NCBI RefSeq assembly: GCF_021228235.1
Contig: NZ_JAJQRG010000011.1
Span: 110,292-174,291, forward strand
DNA length: 64,000 nt
Reading direction: 5' to 3'
Origin: Pseudophaeobacter flagellatus
GTDB taxonomy: Bacteria; Pseudomonadota; Alphaproteobacteria; Rhodobacterales; Rhodobacteraceae
Every line of letters starts with the position of its first letter. Positions within the stretch are counted from its first letter, which is position 1. The translations under genes were made by a program, and so were the position numbers. Positions 17,934 to 27,377 of the stretch are shown here, one piece after another. The notes under the pieces were generated by a model, which saw nothing but the letters and a program-made list of their open reading frames with translations, did not search any database and was not told the DNA's origin.

Positions 17934-20900
17934 TCAGGCTTCTGGCTGTGCCGGGGCATTGCCCGCAGCTGGCCCGGTTCCGGTTCCCTTGATCCATTCC
18001 CGAAGGCTTTGCAGCAGTACATAGAGAACGGGCACGATGATCACGCCCAGAACCGTTGCCGCCAGCATGCCGCCAAAGACCGCGATGCCGATGGCCTTCT
18101 GGCTGGCCGCGCCCGCGCCGCTGGCGGCCAGCAGCGGCACCACGCCCAGAAGAAAGGACAACGCCGTCATCATCACCGCCCGGAAGCGCTGGCTGGCGGC
18201 CTCTAGCGCGGCTTCGCGGATGGTAAGACCACTGGCGCGCCGCTCCATCGCGAATTCGACAATCAGAATAGCGTTCTTTGAGGCGAGGCCGATCAGCATG
18301 ATCATCCCGATCTGGGTGTATAGATTGACGTCGCCACCAGTCATCGACACCGCCGCCAAGGCACCAAACAGGGCCACCGTTACCGAGAGCAGGATGCCAA
18401 TCGGCATGGTCCAGCTTTCATATTGCGCCACCAGGAAGAGATAGCCAAACATCACCGCCATGATCAGAATGATGAAGACCATTCCGCCGGCTGATTGCTG
18501 CTGCTGCGCCGTTCCGGTCCATTCAAAGGTATAGCCGGGCGGCAGCGCCTTGGCCGCTTCGGCCTCCAGCACGCGAATGGCATCACCGGTGGAAAGCCCC
18601 GGCGCAGGCACCGCTGTTACCGTGGCGGAGCGGAACATATTGTAACGGTTCAGCGCCACCGGCCCCAATTCCTTGCGCACCGTGATCAGCGCGCCCATCG
18701 GCACCATTTCCCCGGTTTGCGAACGCACATAGAGCGCATTCAGATCTTCCACCGTGTCGCGGAATTCACCATCGGCCTGCAGCATTACCCGGTAAACTCG
18801 GCCAAAAAGGTTGAAATCATTGACGTAAAATGACCCCATATAGGTTTGCAGAGTCAAAAAGACATCCGACACCGCCACATTCAAGGTCTTGGCTTTTTCC
18901 CGGTCCAGATCGACGAAGATTTTTGGCACATTGGCCCGGAAGGTTGAATAGGACTGGGCAATATCCGGGCTTTGGTTGGCGGCATAAACCAGCGATCCTA
19001 CTGCCGCCGACAGATCCTGCGCCGATCCACCCCCGGTCTGCTGTACCTTCATCTCGACTCCAGCGCTGAGCCCAAGACCTGCAATGGGCGGCGGGTTGAA
19101 GGCGATGACGCTGGCACCGATTTCCTGATTGGCCACCTCCAGAATGTGCTGCAAAATGGCCTCTGCGCTCAGCCCTTCTTCGGTGCGATCGTTCCAGGGG
19201 TCGAGGTTGGGAATAATCATCGCCCCGTTGGAACCGACGCCGTTCATTATGCTGAAGCCATTGACCACCACACTGGAGGCCACGCCGGGGATCTCCATGA
19301 TCTTGGCGTTGATCCGGTCGGTGACGGTTTCGGTACGTTCAATGGAGGCCGCATCAGGCAGCTGCACATCGACAAACAGATAACCATTGTCTTCGGATGG
19401 GATAAATCCCGCAGGCAATGCTTTCAGCAGCCCGCCAGAGCCAAAGATGATCACCGCCAGAATCGCAAGCGCGATCAGCGGCAGCCGTACCATGCGGCGC
19501 ACGATACCGACATATTGTTCGCGCACGCCGTTGATACCGCTTTCGAATTTCGCCAAAAGCCCGGTGGGCGGCCCCGAACGCGGTTTGAGGATCATCGCGC
19601 AAAGCGCCGGCGAAAGCGTCAGCGCATTGATCGAGGAAATCACCACCGCGATAGAGATGGTCACCGCAAATTGCGAATAAAGCCGCCCGGTGATGCCGGG
19701 CATGAATGTGACCGGGATAAATACCGCCAAAAGCACCAAAGTAGTGGCAATGACCGGCCCGGTAATCTGCCCCATGGCCTTGCGGGTGGCCTCTGTCGGG
19801 CTCAGCCCTTCTTCGGCGATGATCCGTTCGACGTTTTCCACCACCACAATCGCGTCATCCACCACGATGCCAATCGCCAACACCAGCGCAAAGAGCGAAA
19901 TCGTGTTCAGCGACATGCCAAAGGCCAGGAGAAAGGCAAAGGTGCCGATCAAAGAGACCGGGATCGCAATCGCCGGGATAATGGTCGCGCGCCAACTGCC
20001 CAGAAAGACAAACACAACCGCAACCACCAGCGTAAAGGTCTGCATTAGGGTGGTGATAACATCGCTGAGCGACTGATCAACAAAGCGGGTGGAATCAAAG
20101 GGCAGATCATAGCGCACATCATCGGGAAAGCTGCGCGACAGGCGTTCCAATTCAGCGCGGACACCATCGGCCACCGCCAGCGCATTGGCGCCGGGCGCCT
20201 GATAGACCGCTAGGATGGTGGCCGGTTTACCGGAATACCGACCGGAGGCGTTGTAGTAATTGGCCCCCAGCTCTACCCGAGCCACATCGCGCAGGCGCAC
20301 TATGCTGCCTGCCTCGCCCGAGCGCAGGACGATGTCTTCGAATTCCTTGACCGTGCTCAGCCGCCCCTTGGATTTGATGGTGTATTGAAACTGCTGGCCG
20401 CTTGGCACCGGCGGGGTACCGATCTGGCCGGCAGAGACTTCGAGGTTCTGTTCCTTGATCGACTGGATGAGATCAGCCGGGGTCAACCCCAGCCCCGCCA
20501 TGCGGTTGGGATCAAGCCACATTCGCATGGAGTATTCAAAATTGGTCAGGATATCGGCCTTGCCCACGCCGGGAACCCGCGCCAGCGTATCTTTCAGATT
20601 GATGGCGGCATAATTGGACAAAAACACCTCGTCATAGGTGCCATTGGGGGAAGACAGCGCCGCAATCAGCAACATATTGGTAGAAGATTTCCGCGTCACC
20701 ACGCCAGAGTTGGTCACCTCGGTTGGCAGGGAAGAGGTCGCCTGCGCCACCCGATTCTGCACATTGACCGATGCGATATCAGGGTCGGTGCCGATCTCGA
20801 AGGTAACCGAAAGCGAATAGTTGCCATTGTCGGTGCTGTCAGACGACATATACATCATGCCATCAACACCGTTTACCTGGGCCTCGATCGGGGCAGCGAC

Positions 20901-21083
20901 GGTGTTTTCCACGGTTTCAGAGCTGGCACCGGTGTAACTGGCACTGACATTCACCACTGGCGGCGTGATGTCGGGAAACTGTTCAACCGGCAGGGTTAGA
21001 TAACCAATGATCCCCATGATCGTCAAAACCAGAGAAATCACAAAGGATGTCTTGGGGCGTGCGATGAAAATTGAAGAAAACAC
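17934..21083 (-). CDS. RND multidrug efflux permease (HAE1/AcrB type)
   Basis: 1049 residues, the usual length of AcrB-like pumps. It starts FSSIFIARPKTSFVISLVL (first membrane helix) and contains the twin aspartates in GIVVDDAIVVVENVER within helix 4, part of the proton relay. The two large periplasmic loops each have porter-domain features, and the end (LRVLIEF-like ILIVEFAMERR) fits helix 10. It forms an inner-membrane trimer that exports amphiphiles by proton antiport. Its adaptor is encoded 5 bp upstream; no outer-membrane channel gene is adjacent. Confidence 0.92.
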   Translation of the reverse strand: MFSSIFIARPKTSFVISLVLTIMGIIGYLTLPVEQFPDITPPVVNVSASYTGASSETVENTVAAPIEAQVNGVDGMMYMSSDSTDNGNYSLSVTFEIGTDPDIASVNVQNRVAQATSSLPTEVTNSGVVTRKSSTNMLLIAALSSPNGTYDEVFLSNYAAINLKDTLARVPGVGKADILTNFEYSMRMWLDPNRMAGLGLTPADLIQSIKEQNLEVSAGQIGTPPVPSGQQFQYTIKSKGRLSTVKEFEDIVLRSGEAGSIVRLRDVARVELGANYYNASGRYSGKPATILAVYQAPGANALAVADGVRAELERLSRSFPDDVRYDLPFDSTRFVDQSLSDVITTLMQTFTLVVAVVFVFLGSWRATIIPAIAIPVSLIGTFAFLLAFGMSLNTISLFALVLAIGIVVDDAIVVVENVERIIAEEGLSPTEATRKAMGQITGPVIATTLVLLAVFIPVTFMPGITGRLYSQFAVTISIAVVISSINALTLSPALCAMILKPRSGPPTGLLAKFESGINGVREQYVGIVRRMVRLPLIALAILAVIIFGSGGLLKALPAGFIPSEDNGYLFVDVQLPDAASIERTETVTDRINAKIMEIPGVASSVVVNGFSIMNGVGSNGAMIIPNLDPWNDRTEEGLSAEAILQHILEVANQEIGASVIAFNPPPIAGLGLSAGVEMKVQQTGGGSAQDLSAAVGSLVYAANQSPDIAQSYSTFRANVPKIFVDLDREKAKTLNVAVSDVFLTLQTYMGSFYVNDFNLFGRVYRVMLQADGEFRDTVEDLNALYVRSQTGEMVPMGALITVRKELGPVALNRYNMFRSATVTAVPAPGLSTGDAIRVLEAEAAKALPPGYTFEWTGTAQQQQSAGGMVFIILIMAVMFGYLFLVAQYESWTMPIGILLSVTVALFGALAAVSMTGGDVNLYTQIGMIMLIGLASKNAILIVEFAMERRASGLTIREAALEAASQRFRAVMMTALSFLLGVVPLLAASGAGAASQKAIGIAVFGGMLAATVLGVIIVPVLYVLLQSLREWIKGTGTGPAAGNAPAQPEA

Positions 21084-21088
21084 GCTTG

Positions 21089-22240
21089 CTACTCCCCTGC
21101 GATGCCGGACAGAACGGCATCAACCGTTACGCCGGGGCGTACCCGTTGCAGACCTTCAACAATCATGGTTTCGCCTTCGCGCAGACCATCCTCGACGACC
21201 ACGGTGGTTTCGACCTGACGTCCCAGCGTGACATAGCGCTGTTCCACGGTCTGTTGACTGCCGACCACCAAAACAAAATCGCCGCGCTGATCGCGCTGCA
21301 CCGCAGCCAGAGGGATCATCAGCACCTCATGAGCCTCGGTGGCCTCAATGCGCAAATTCAGGAAAGAGCCATCGACGATCAGGCCGCGGCTATTGGCAAA
21401 TTTCGCCCGCAGAGTGATTGTGCCAGTGCGAGGGTCGATCCGGTTGTCGGCAAAGACAACCCGACCGATCTCTTCCAGTTCGGTGCCATTTGGCAGGGTT
21501 ACAAAAACATCCGGTGCCTTGGGGTTGTTTGCAACCTCACCGACTGTTGTGTCAAAGGATTCTATCACGGTCATCAACTGCTTTTCGGTCAGCGAGAATT
21601 CGACATAGATGGGCGCGGTGCGCAGCAGGTTGATCAGCGGCGAGCTGTTGGGGCCAACCAGTTCACCGGGGCTGACCGAGGTGCGCCCGACCCGCCCGTC
21701 AAAGGGCGCGCGCACGGTTGTGTAGCTCAGATCCAACTTGGCCAGCTGGATGGCGGCTTCGGCCAGGTTAACCTGGGCCTGGGCGACCTCACGGTTGGCG
21801 CGGGCGATATCGCGGTCTTCCTCGGTGCCGGATCCTCGGCGAAACAGCTCTGCCTTGCGGCTTAGTTCGATTTCGGCAAGGGACAGATTTGCCTGCGCCT
21901 GCGCCTTGTCGGCCTGTCTTGCGGCGAGCGTTGCCTCATAGGTATCGGCTTCGATCTTGAACAGTACATCCCCGGCCACAACCTCTTGGCCATCCTCGAC
22001 CAGGATCTCTTCGACAAATCCGCTGACGCGGGCGACGATATCCACCTTGTTGATGGCTTCACCGCGGCCGATAAAGGCGACCTGGTCGATCAATTCGTCG
22101 CTATAGGCGGCGGCAATTGAAACTTTTGGAGCGGCGGCAGTCTCTTGTGCCAGGGCGGGGCCGCTGGTGGGCAGCCCGGTGGCCATAAAGAAGGCTGCTA
22201 GAAGGATCGTCAGGCGCATTGAGGGACCTGTAGATGTCAT
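21089..22240 (-). CDS. RND periplasmic adaptor (membrane fusion protein)
   Basis: 383 residues from the ATG at 22240; an ATG at 22219 begins exactly at the signal peptide (MRLTILLAAFF...ALAQ) and is an equally good start. The body has the lipoyl half-motifs (VSGFVEEILVEDGQEVVAGD), a coiled-coil hairpin rich in Ala/Gln/Arg (~residues 100-165), and a beta-barrel with PFDGRVGRTSVSPGE. It links the RND pump to an outer-membrane channel. It is the first gene of the two-gene unit. A longer in-frame extension to 22414 has no support. Confidence 0.88.
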   Translation of the reverse strand: MTSTGPSMRLTILLAAFFMATGLPTSGPALAQETAAAPKVSIAAAYSDELIDQVAFIGRGEAINKVDIVARVSGFVEEILVEDGQEVVAGDVLFKIEADTYEATLAARQADKAQAQANLSLAEIELSRKAELFRRGSGTEEDRDIARANREVAQAQVNLAEAAIQLAKLDLSYTTVRAPFDGRVGRTSVSPGELVGPNSSPLINLLRTAPIYVEFSLTEKQLMTVIESFDTTVGEVANNPKAPDVFVTLPNGTELEEIGRVVFADNRIDPRTGTITLRAKFANSRGLIVDGSFLNLRIEATEAHEVLMIPLAAVQRDQRGDFVLVVGSQQTVEQRYVTLGRQVETTVVVEDGLREGETMIVEGLQRVRPGVTVDAVLSGIAGE

Positions 22241-23103
22241 GTGCAATACCTTGTCATATGTCGCACAAAGACCACGCTGCCTCTGGCGTTGAAAAACGTT
22301 CAAAAATATTCGCGCCAGTATTGGCGGGTGCGTTTCGACCTTGGGCTGTTTTGGCCTGTTAGGCAGACCTGTCACGGTGCCGCAGTTCTGATGTTTATGA
22401 GCGAAGTCAAGCACGTCACGCCCCTATGCGCAACGTTGAAATGACGTGGGGCTCGCACGAACAATAGCGCCTACCACGCTGGCAGGACCTAGGCGCGGCC
22501 GTCCCAGTTTGCCGAGTATCAAGCGCTTAGCCGGGGAAAGGGGGCCTGTCTGAGTTTGTCGCTGACAAGATATGCACCCCTGTCCGGTCGGAGCCTGTTC
22601 ATCCGCTTGCGGCACCGTACCAGAGCCAGCAACGGCCGTTCCTCCAGGTTTTTTTTTACCTGCGTTGCCTTGCTGCAACCGTCCTGTTCTGGCGTTAAAT
22701 AATTGAGCTTGGCGTTAAGGGGCCCGGTGGCGGGTGTGGAATGGCGCTACATCATGAGAAAGCTCAGAAAATTGTCTCCATTTTTGCAGTAGGACATTCG
22801 AACCCTGCGTGAAGAGACGAACTGCGGAATGAGTAAAGGGGCGCGGATGATCTATCCTATTCTGGGTTGTTGGTGCAACACATTGGTATATTTCATGATT
22901 TGGTTGATCAAATGACCCGTTGAGCAAAATTCAGAAGGCCTGTTGTAGCAAATTGGCACCCCTGTCTGGCCTGTTTTGGCAGCAATTTTCGGGCGAAATT
23001 TCGCGCAGATGGGCCGGGGGAGAAGCCGCTGGAAACTTGTAAATAACCTTGAGTTATGGCCTATTGGTGGAAGGTTTTTATTGGTGTAGCTCGGGGGGCG
23101 GAT
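22241..23103. other. long gap with no convincing gene; small repeats only
   Basis: About 860 bp upstream of the RND adaptor. I see an 8-bp direct repeat GGCGTTAA at 22691 and 22711 (20-bp period) and a CAGGT-T-run-ACCTG dyad at 22645-22662. Reading frames here, on either strand, have biased composition (for example a Pro/Gly/Gln-rich frame at 22424-22678) and no recognised domain. It is probably the edge of an accessory patch that runs to the IS scar near 26.1 kb. Confidence 0.4.
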
Positions 23104-23817
23104 ATGCTTAACTCGCTTGATGCGTTTGCCGCAGCTCAAGAAATTGACACTAGGAAGTTTATTGTAAACGTTCTGGTGACTGATGATCGGCCTCCCGAGG
23201 TTCGGTCATGTGAGGTCGTGCAGCAGCATTTTCGCAATCGGACCTCCTTTACATCAGAGTTGGGATTTCGTGACGTTTTCGTTCGCGATGTTGCGGCCGG
23301 ACTAGAGGCCTGCCTGACAAAACTGTCCCTGAAAGAGGCCGAAGTGGTTTCTTTTCCGACACTTGTGATTGAATCACCGGGGCTGATTTTGGCTGGGGCT
23401 CATGTGATGTCCAACTTTGGCAAGGACGGCTCTCTGAATATTATTGTCAGATTCCAAATCTTCCTTGGCGGTATCAATCATGCCTTCAAGGCCAATATTG
23501 GGTTTGATGACTATATCTGCAATCAGAATGTCAAAACCTCTACCCGCGTACTGTCTGACATCGCCATGCCGCTTTTGGATCTGTCCGCAGCGGCAGAGGT
23601 GGGCCTGTCTGGTGATAGCGCAAGAATGGCTGAGTTTGGCAAAGAGTTGGCCAAGAAATCGCGAGAGCTTAGTTTCTATGTTGAACTCGTGAAGCGTTAT
23701 GTCGATGGCATTTGGCGGTTGGAACAAATGCAAAGCGAACCCTCTGCCACAACTGCGAAAGAGAAGTATCCGCACCAGTTGGTAGACGATAAAAAGGTGA
23801 ACTGTCCCAGCCATTAA
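23104..23817 (+). CDS. hypothetical protein in accessory patch
   Basis: 237 residues from the ATG at 23104, which has a GGGGGGCGG ribosome-binding sequence 4-12 bases upstream (an ATG at 23056 would add 16 residues). No signal peptide or membrane segment is seen. It appears to be a soluble mixed alpha/beta protein with a charged C-terminal helix rich in Lys/Glu (about 185-215). I do not recognise its family. GC is lower than in the flanking operons, and the gene lies beside an insertion-sequence scar, both consistent with recent acquisition. Confidence 0.6.
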   Translation: MLNSLDAFAAAQEIDTRKFIVNVLVTDDRPPEVRSCEVVQQHFRNRTSFTSELGFRDVFVRDVAAGLEACLTKLSLKEAEVVSFPTLVIESPGLILAGAHVMSNFGKDGSLNIIVRFQIFLGGINHAFKANIGFDDYICNQNVKTSTRVLSDIAMPLLDLSAAAEVGLSGDSARMAEFGKELAKKSRELSFYVELVKRYVDGIWRLEQMQSEPSATTAKEKYPHQLVDDKKVNCPSH

Positions 23818-24017
23818 GCGTTTAGGTGCAGGCCCAAACCGTCCTAAGGTCGGTGGCTTTCCCGCTGGGAATATTTTCGTCCTTGTGTAAACGCTATTCA
23901 GAAATGTCACCCGGTTTGCAAAGCAGAAGTGTTACCTTGGGGCGCAACGGGAGCAAAGCCTGACAGGGCGGAGACCTCAGATATCGCAGTCCTGGCTGGC
24001 TTTGCGAGGAGTGCGGT

Positions 24018-24416
24018 TCAGGTCTCGATTTTGGTGATGGTGTTCTGTCGGTATTCGACCTTCTTGGGTCTCCAGAACGGTACGAAGATCAACCCAGTCG
24101 TAGTGTCATCGACCCATGTACCATCTTGCAAGGCTTGCGCCGTCCAACTGCATTCCATGTTGCCGCGTTTGACAACTTTCAGACGGCATTCTTCTGAAAG
24201 GCCAAATGCAAAACAGTTCAGGGCGTCTTCTTCGGCGTCAAAGTGTTCATGCCATCCGTCGAAACCGATCTGACAATCGTCACCGTTAGCATGGATTGAG
24301 ACATCAAAGCTCTCAGGGTTGCCACAAGAGACAACGATATGATCGTCGCCGACATCGACCTTATGCCCTGTGTAGTTTGCCAGCTTCGCTAAGATTGCTT
24401 CGTGCCAATTTGCCAA
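24018..24416 (-). CDS. hypothetical protein next to IS scar
   Basis: 132 residues, acidic and cytoplasmic, with several Cys, Trp and His residues (for example GFDGWHEHFDAEEDA) and no membrane segment. The composition is normal for a coding sequence, and the opposite strand offers nothing better. No family is recognised. It reads leftwards immediately after the ISNCY-type transposase remnant and has no upstream promoter that can be separated from the element. Confidence 0.55.
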   Translation of the reverse strand: MANWHEAILAKLANYTGHKVDVGDDHIVVSCGNPESFDVSIHANGDDCQIGFDGWHEHFDAEEDALNCFAFGLSEECRLKVVKRGNMECSWTAQALQDGTWVDDTTTGLIFVPFWRPKKVEYRQNTITKIET

Positions 24417-24460
24417 TGGTTTGCCTGATCTGTTGAACGTTAATGCCGCTCATAGTGCGG

Positions 24461-25593
24461 TTATTCTGCGGCCTGTACAGTCTTGTTTTTGGCCCGTGAT
24501 CCTGACGGTCGCCCTTGCCGCCGTCCGTTCGGTTTGTAGCCCATCTTCTCGGAATTGGTTCGTACCCTCGGCTTCGGAGGTGCTGCATCCTGCAGCTCTT
24601 TGATGTGTTCTAGAACAGCGCCCAATCGCTTGTTGTCCGTAATGGCGGCGTGGGTCACGCGTTGATCCATATCGAAGATTTTGTAGGGCAGGGAACAGCC
24701 TTTTGAGCGCACCTCGAACCGGCCGTCGATAAATGCGTAGGTGTCCACGTATTTGCCAACCAGCCCGCGCGTGATCTCGTTCTCTTCGAGCATGATGCGC
24801 TTGCGGTCATAGGAGAATGTCAGTTGCTTGCCAACGTATCGGTTCTCACGCCAGCACAGGACATCGGTCAGCCGATCTGGCTCGACATTGAGTGCGCGGT
24901 GCAGGTTGTCCGACTTGGCCGGTACCTTGGCGAACTTGGCGTTGTGACGCTCTTTGAAGCCTTGCAAATAAGCGTTTCCAGCCTCCATGTCTGAGATACC
25001 TGCGAGCCGCAGCTCCTTGACCAGACGGTCTTGCAGCGTGCGGTTGGCACGTTCGACACGACCTTTGGCCTGGCTCGAATTGGCGCACAGAATCTCGATG
25101 TTCAGTTCGCTCAGCGCGCGCCCAAACTGGGTGATCCGCGCGCCACCTTTGGCATCATCCTTGGCCACGCGGAAGACCGTGTGTTTATCGGAGTAGAACG
25201 CAACCGGGCGACTATGCCTGTGGAGATAACTTTCCAGTGCTTCGAAATAACTGAACGTACTCTCGGACTTCACAAACCGCAGTTCCATCAGCGTGCTGGT
25301 CGCATCATCGATGAACACTAGCAGCGTGCAGGGTGGGGCGCGATCCTCGAACCAGCGGTGATCTGACCCGTCAATCTGGATCAACTCGCCGAAGCATTCT
25401 CTGCGCAAATGCGGTTGATGAATAGCGCGGCGCTGCTTGCGCGAAAGCCAGATACCACCTTCAACCATCCATTTGCGCACCGTCTCGCGCGAGACTTTGA
25501 ACCCGTGATGCTCCGCCAGCATCTCCGCTGCCAATGTAGGGCCAAAATCCGGGTACTGCTCTGATGGCTCAAGGGCCGTTGCGACGGTTTCCG
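24461..25593 (-). pseudogene. ISNCY-family transposase, 5'-truncated
   Basis: The sequence from DFGPTLAAEMLAE through ECFGELIQIDGSDHRWFED, FIDDATSTLMELRFV, FYSDKHTVFRV and SSQAKGRVERANRTLQDR is the DDE core and C-terminus of an ISNCY (IS1202-like) transposase. The N-terminal helix-turn-helix region (roughly the first 100-130 residues) is missing. The open frame continues upstream to 25867 only because it runs into IS30 sequence, giving a 468-residue chimera that should not be taken as one transposase. Acidic residues of the catalytic core are present, but without the DNA-binding domain it is unlikely to transpose. Confidence 0.82.
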
Positions 25594-26076
25594 CTATCTC
25601 AGTTTCATCAGTTCTTCCCTGAAGGCTTCTGTTGGTGTGCGCCATCCCAGACACTTGCGTGGCGACAGGCGCGTCCCTTGGCAGATACCGGCGAGCGCGC
25701 TTGTTCAGGTTCTCGACAGAACCCTTTTGCCACGGTGCTTGCGGATCACAGAACCACGCCTCCGTTCCGATCCCAGGTTTGAGCCTGCGCCAGTTCCTAA
25801 ACTCAATCCCGCGATCAAAGGTGATCGATTTACGGGCTGGCTGGGGCTGGGGTTCCATCACGCCCATCTCTGTGTCGCTGTCCGCTGCGCAACCACGCCG
25901 TAGTATCCATTCAATTCCGGCAGCTCAGTATCAGTGTAGCCGTTGCGTTTGATGTCTCGGTAGATCGTCGAGACATGCCTGCCGATCTCCGCCGCGATCT
26001 CTCGCACAGGGATCGCGGCATTCAACATATCCTCAATCGCACGCCGTTCACGCAGGTTTAGCTCTCTATGCGCCAT
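25594..26076 (-). pseudogene. IS30-family transposase, internally deleted
   Basis: Three pieces of one IS30 transposase follow each other. The helix-turn-helix start (LNLRERRAIEDMLNAAIPV..., from ATG 26076 with an AAGGAGAATG ribosome-binding site) runs to a stop at 25858. A DDE-domain piece (ITFDRGIEFRNW, FCDPQAPWQKGSVENLNKR, RRYLPRD) follows in the 25867 frame. The last C-terminal piece (SPRKCLGWRTPTEAFREEL) is in another frame and ends at a stop at 25594-25596. The middle of the protein and a segment before the C-terminus are deleted, so the gene is dead. Confidence 0.82.
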
Positions 26077-26184
26077 CTTTCATTCTCCTTGCTTTCCAGC
26101 AAGATAGGGGAAATTTCGCAACCCAGAATAAAATGTGCCCCGCTACACACCCAGTTTTCGGATAATCTGTCTTATGTGAAATAA

Positions 26185-27246
26185 CTAGACGGTATTCGGT
26201 GTCGATACCGTTGCCAGCCCAAGGCGGCGATACTCGCCTGGGGTTGTATTGGTCCAGCGTCGAAATGCCCGGTGGAAGTTGGCAGCCGAGGCAAAGCCGA
26301 TATCCTGGGCGATTTCTTCGATGCTCTTCAATCCGCGAGTCAGATCGCGCAGCGCAATATCCCGGCGCAGCCCGTCCTTTATGGCTTGAAAAGAGCTGCC
26401 CTCATCCTGTAGCCGCCGGATCAGGGTGCGCGGCGTCAGATGCAGTGCTAGGGCGGCCTGCTTGAGCTGCAGTTCCAGCTGCGGCGATTGCAGCAGCAAC
26501 TCACGCAGTCGCAGCGCAAAGGCATGGGTGCGATAGCTGGTAAAGATCCAGTCACGCGGTGCCCGGAGCAAGAAGGCCTGCATATCGGCCTCGCTGCGGG
26601 TGACGGGCAGATCCCCCAGCTGTTCGCCAAACACAATCTGCGACTGAGCTTGGGCAAAGACGATCGGCGCGGGAAACAGTACGGGATAGTCTTGGGCAAA
26701 CGTCGGGCGCGCAAAAGCAAAACCCACCCGCGCCAGCGGCAACTCGCGGCCGGCCAGCCAAGAGGCCACCCCATGTGCCAGCTTGAGCAACAGCATATGG
26801 CCAAAGCGCTGCGGCGGCATTGGCACCGCCTGATCGCGTGGCAGCAGGTTGATGCACAGCCCGGTGCCTTCGGTCTGCAGCTGCAATTGATAGTCATCCA
26901 GTAACAGGTTCCAGAAAGAGCAAAAGCGAAACAGCGCCGCCGATAGAGAGGAGGCCCCGCGCATAGAGGAACACAGATGTTTCAGGGTGCCACTGCGAAT
27001 GGGGCGGCTCCACAATCCCATCATTTCATCGCCGGTTTCCACTGCCACCAGCTGATACAGGCGCACAATCTGGTCATGGGTGACGCGGGCACCGGGTCTG
27101 GCCAAATCCATGCTGGCCAGCCCGCTTTGTTGCAGGAACCCCTGCAGTTGTTGTGGCGGGCATTGCTGGCGCAGCACCTGCAGCCAATCTTCTAGAAAGG
27201 CGCGTGATACGGTGGGCAGGATTGCCGGGTTTGGATCAACAGGCAT
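26185..27246 (-). CDS. AraC-family transcriptional regulator
   Basis: 353 residues from the ATG at 27246 (another in-frame start at 27282). The C-terminus carries two helix-turn-helix motifs of the AraC type (LHLTPRTLIRRLQDEGSSF; IEEIAQDIGFASAANFHRAF). The N-terminal ~240 residues resemble the arabinose-binding-like sensor of OruR/ArgR-type members. It is divergent from the acyl-CoA dehydrogenase gene with a 131-bp gap, so it probably activates that operon in response to a pathway metabolite. Confidence 0.87.
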   Translation of the reverse strand: MPVDPNPAILPTVSRAFLEDWLQVLRQQCPPQQLQGFLQQSGLASMDLARPGARVTHDQIVRLYQLVAVETGDEMMGLWSRPIRSGTLKHLCSSMRGASSLSAALFRFCSFWNLLLDDYQLQLQTEGTGLCINLLPRDQAVPMPPQRFGHMLLLKLAHGVASWLAGRELPLARVGFAFARPTFAQDYPVLFPAPIVFAQAQSQIVFGEQLGDLPVTRSEADMQAFLLRAPRDWIFTSYRTHAFALRLRELLLQSPQLELQLKQAALALHLTPRTLIRRLQDEGSSFQAIKDGLRRDIALRDLTRGLKSIEEIAQDIGFASAANFHRAFRRWTNTTPGEYRRLGLATVSTPNTV

Positions 27247-27377
27247 GCGTTCGGGTTTGCCCCGCTTTGTCACTTTATGCAAGGTTTACGTCGGTTGCAG
27301 AGATTGCCCCGGCCATTTTCGATCCTTATCTGGCAGTAAGAGCAAGGCGAACCAGACTTTTAGAGGAGTGCCCACCC

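Larger units (their letters stand above)
24430..26150 (-). mobile_element. composite IS scar: IS30 remnant joined to ISNCY remnant
   Basis: An IS30-type copy that has lost its downstream end abuts an ISNCY copy that has lost its upstream end. The join lies between about 25560 and 25594. The outer limits are approximate: the IS30 5' end should be in the sequence up to about 26150, and the ISNCY 3' end near a CATAGTGCGGTTATTCTGCG segment around 24450-24470. No target-site duplication can be read. Confidence 0.6.

Noticed and set aside
18972..20048. 358-codon forward frame within the RND pump gene
   Set aside because: Shadow of the RND permease on the other strand; Arg/His-rich with no domain.
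22424..22678. 84-codon reverse-strand frame upstream of the RND adaptor
   Set aside because: Biased Pro/Gly/Gln composition, no ribosome-binding site and no family resemblance; treated as non-coding.
23374..23910. 178-codon reverse-strand frame opposite the unknown 237-residue gene
   Set aside because: The forward frame has a better start, ribosome-binding site and composition; the reverse frame is a shadow.
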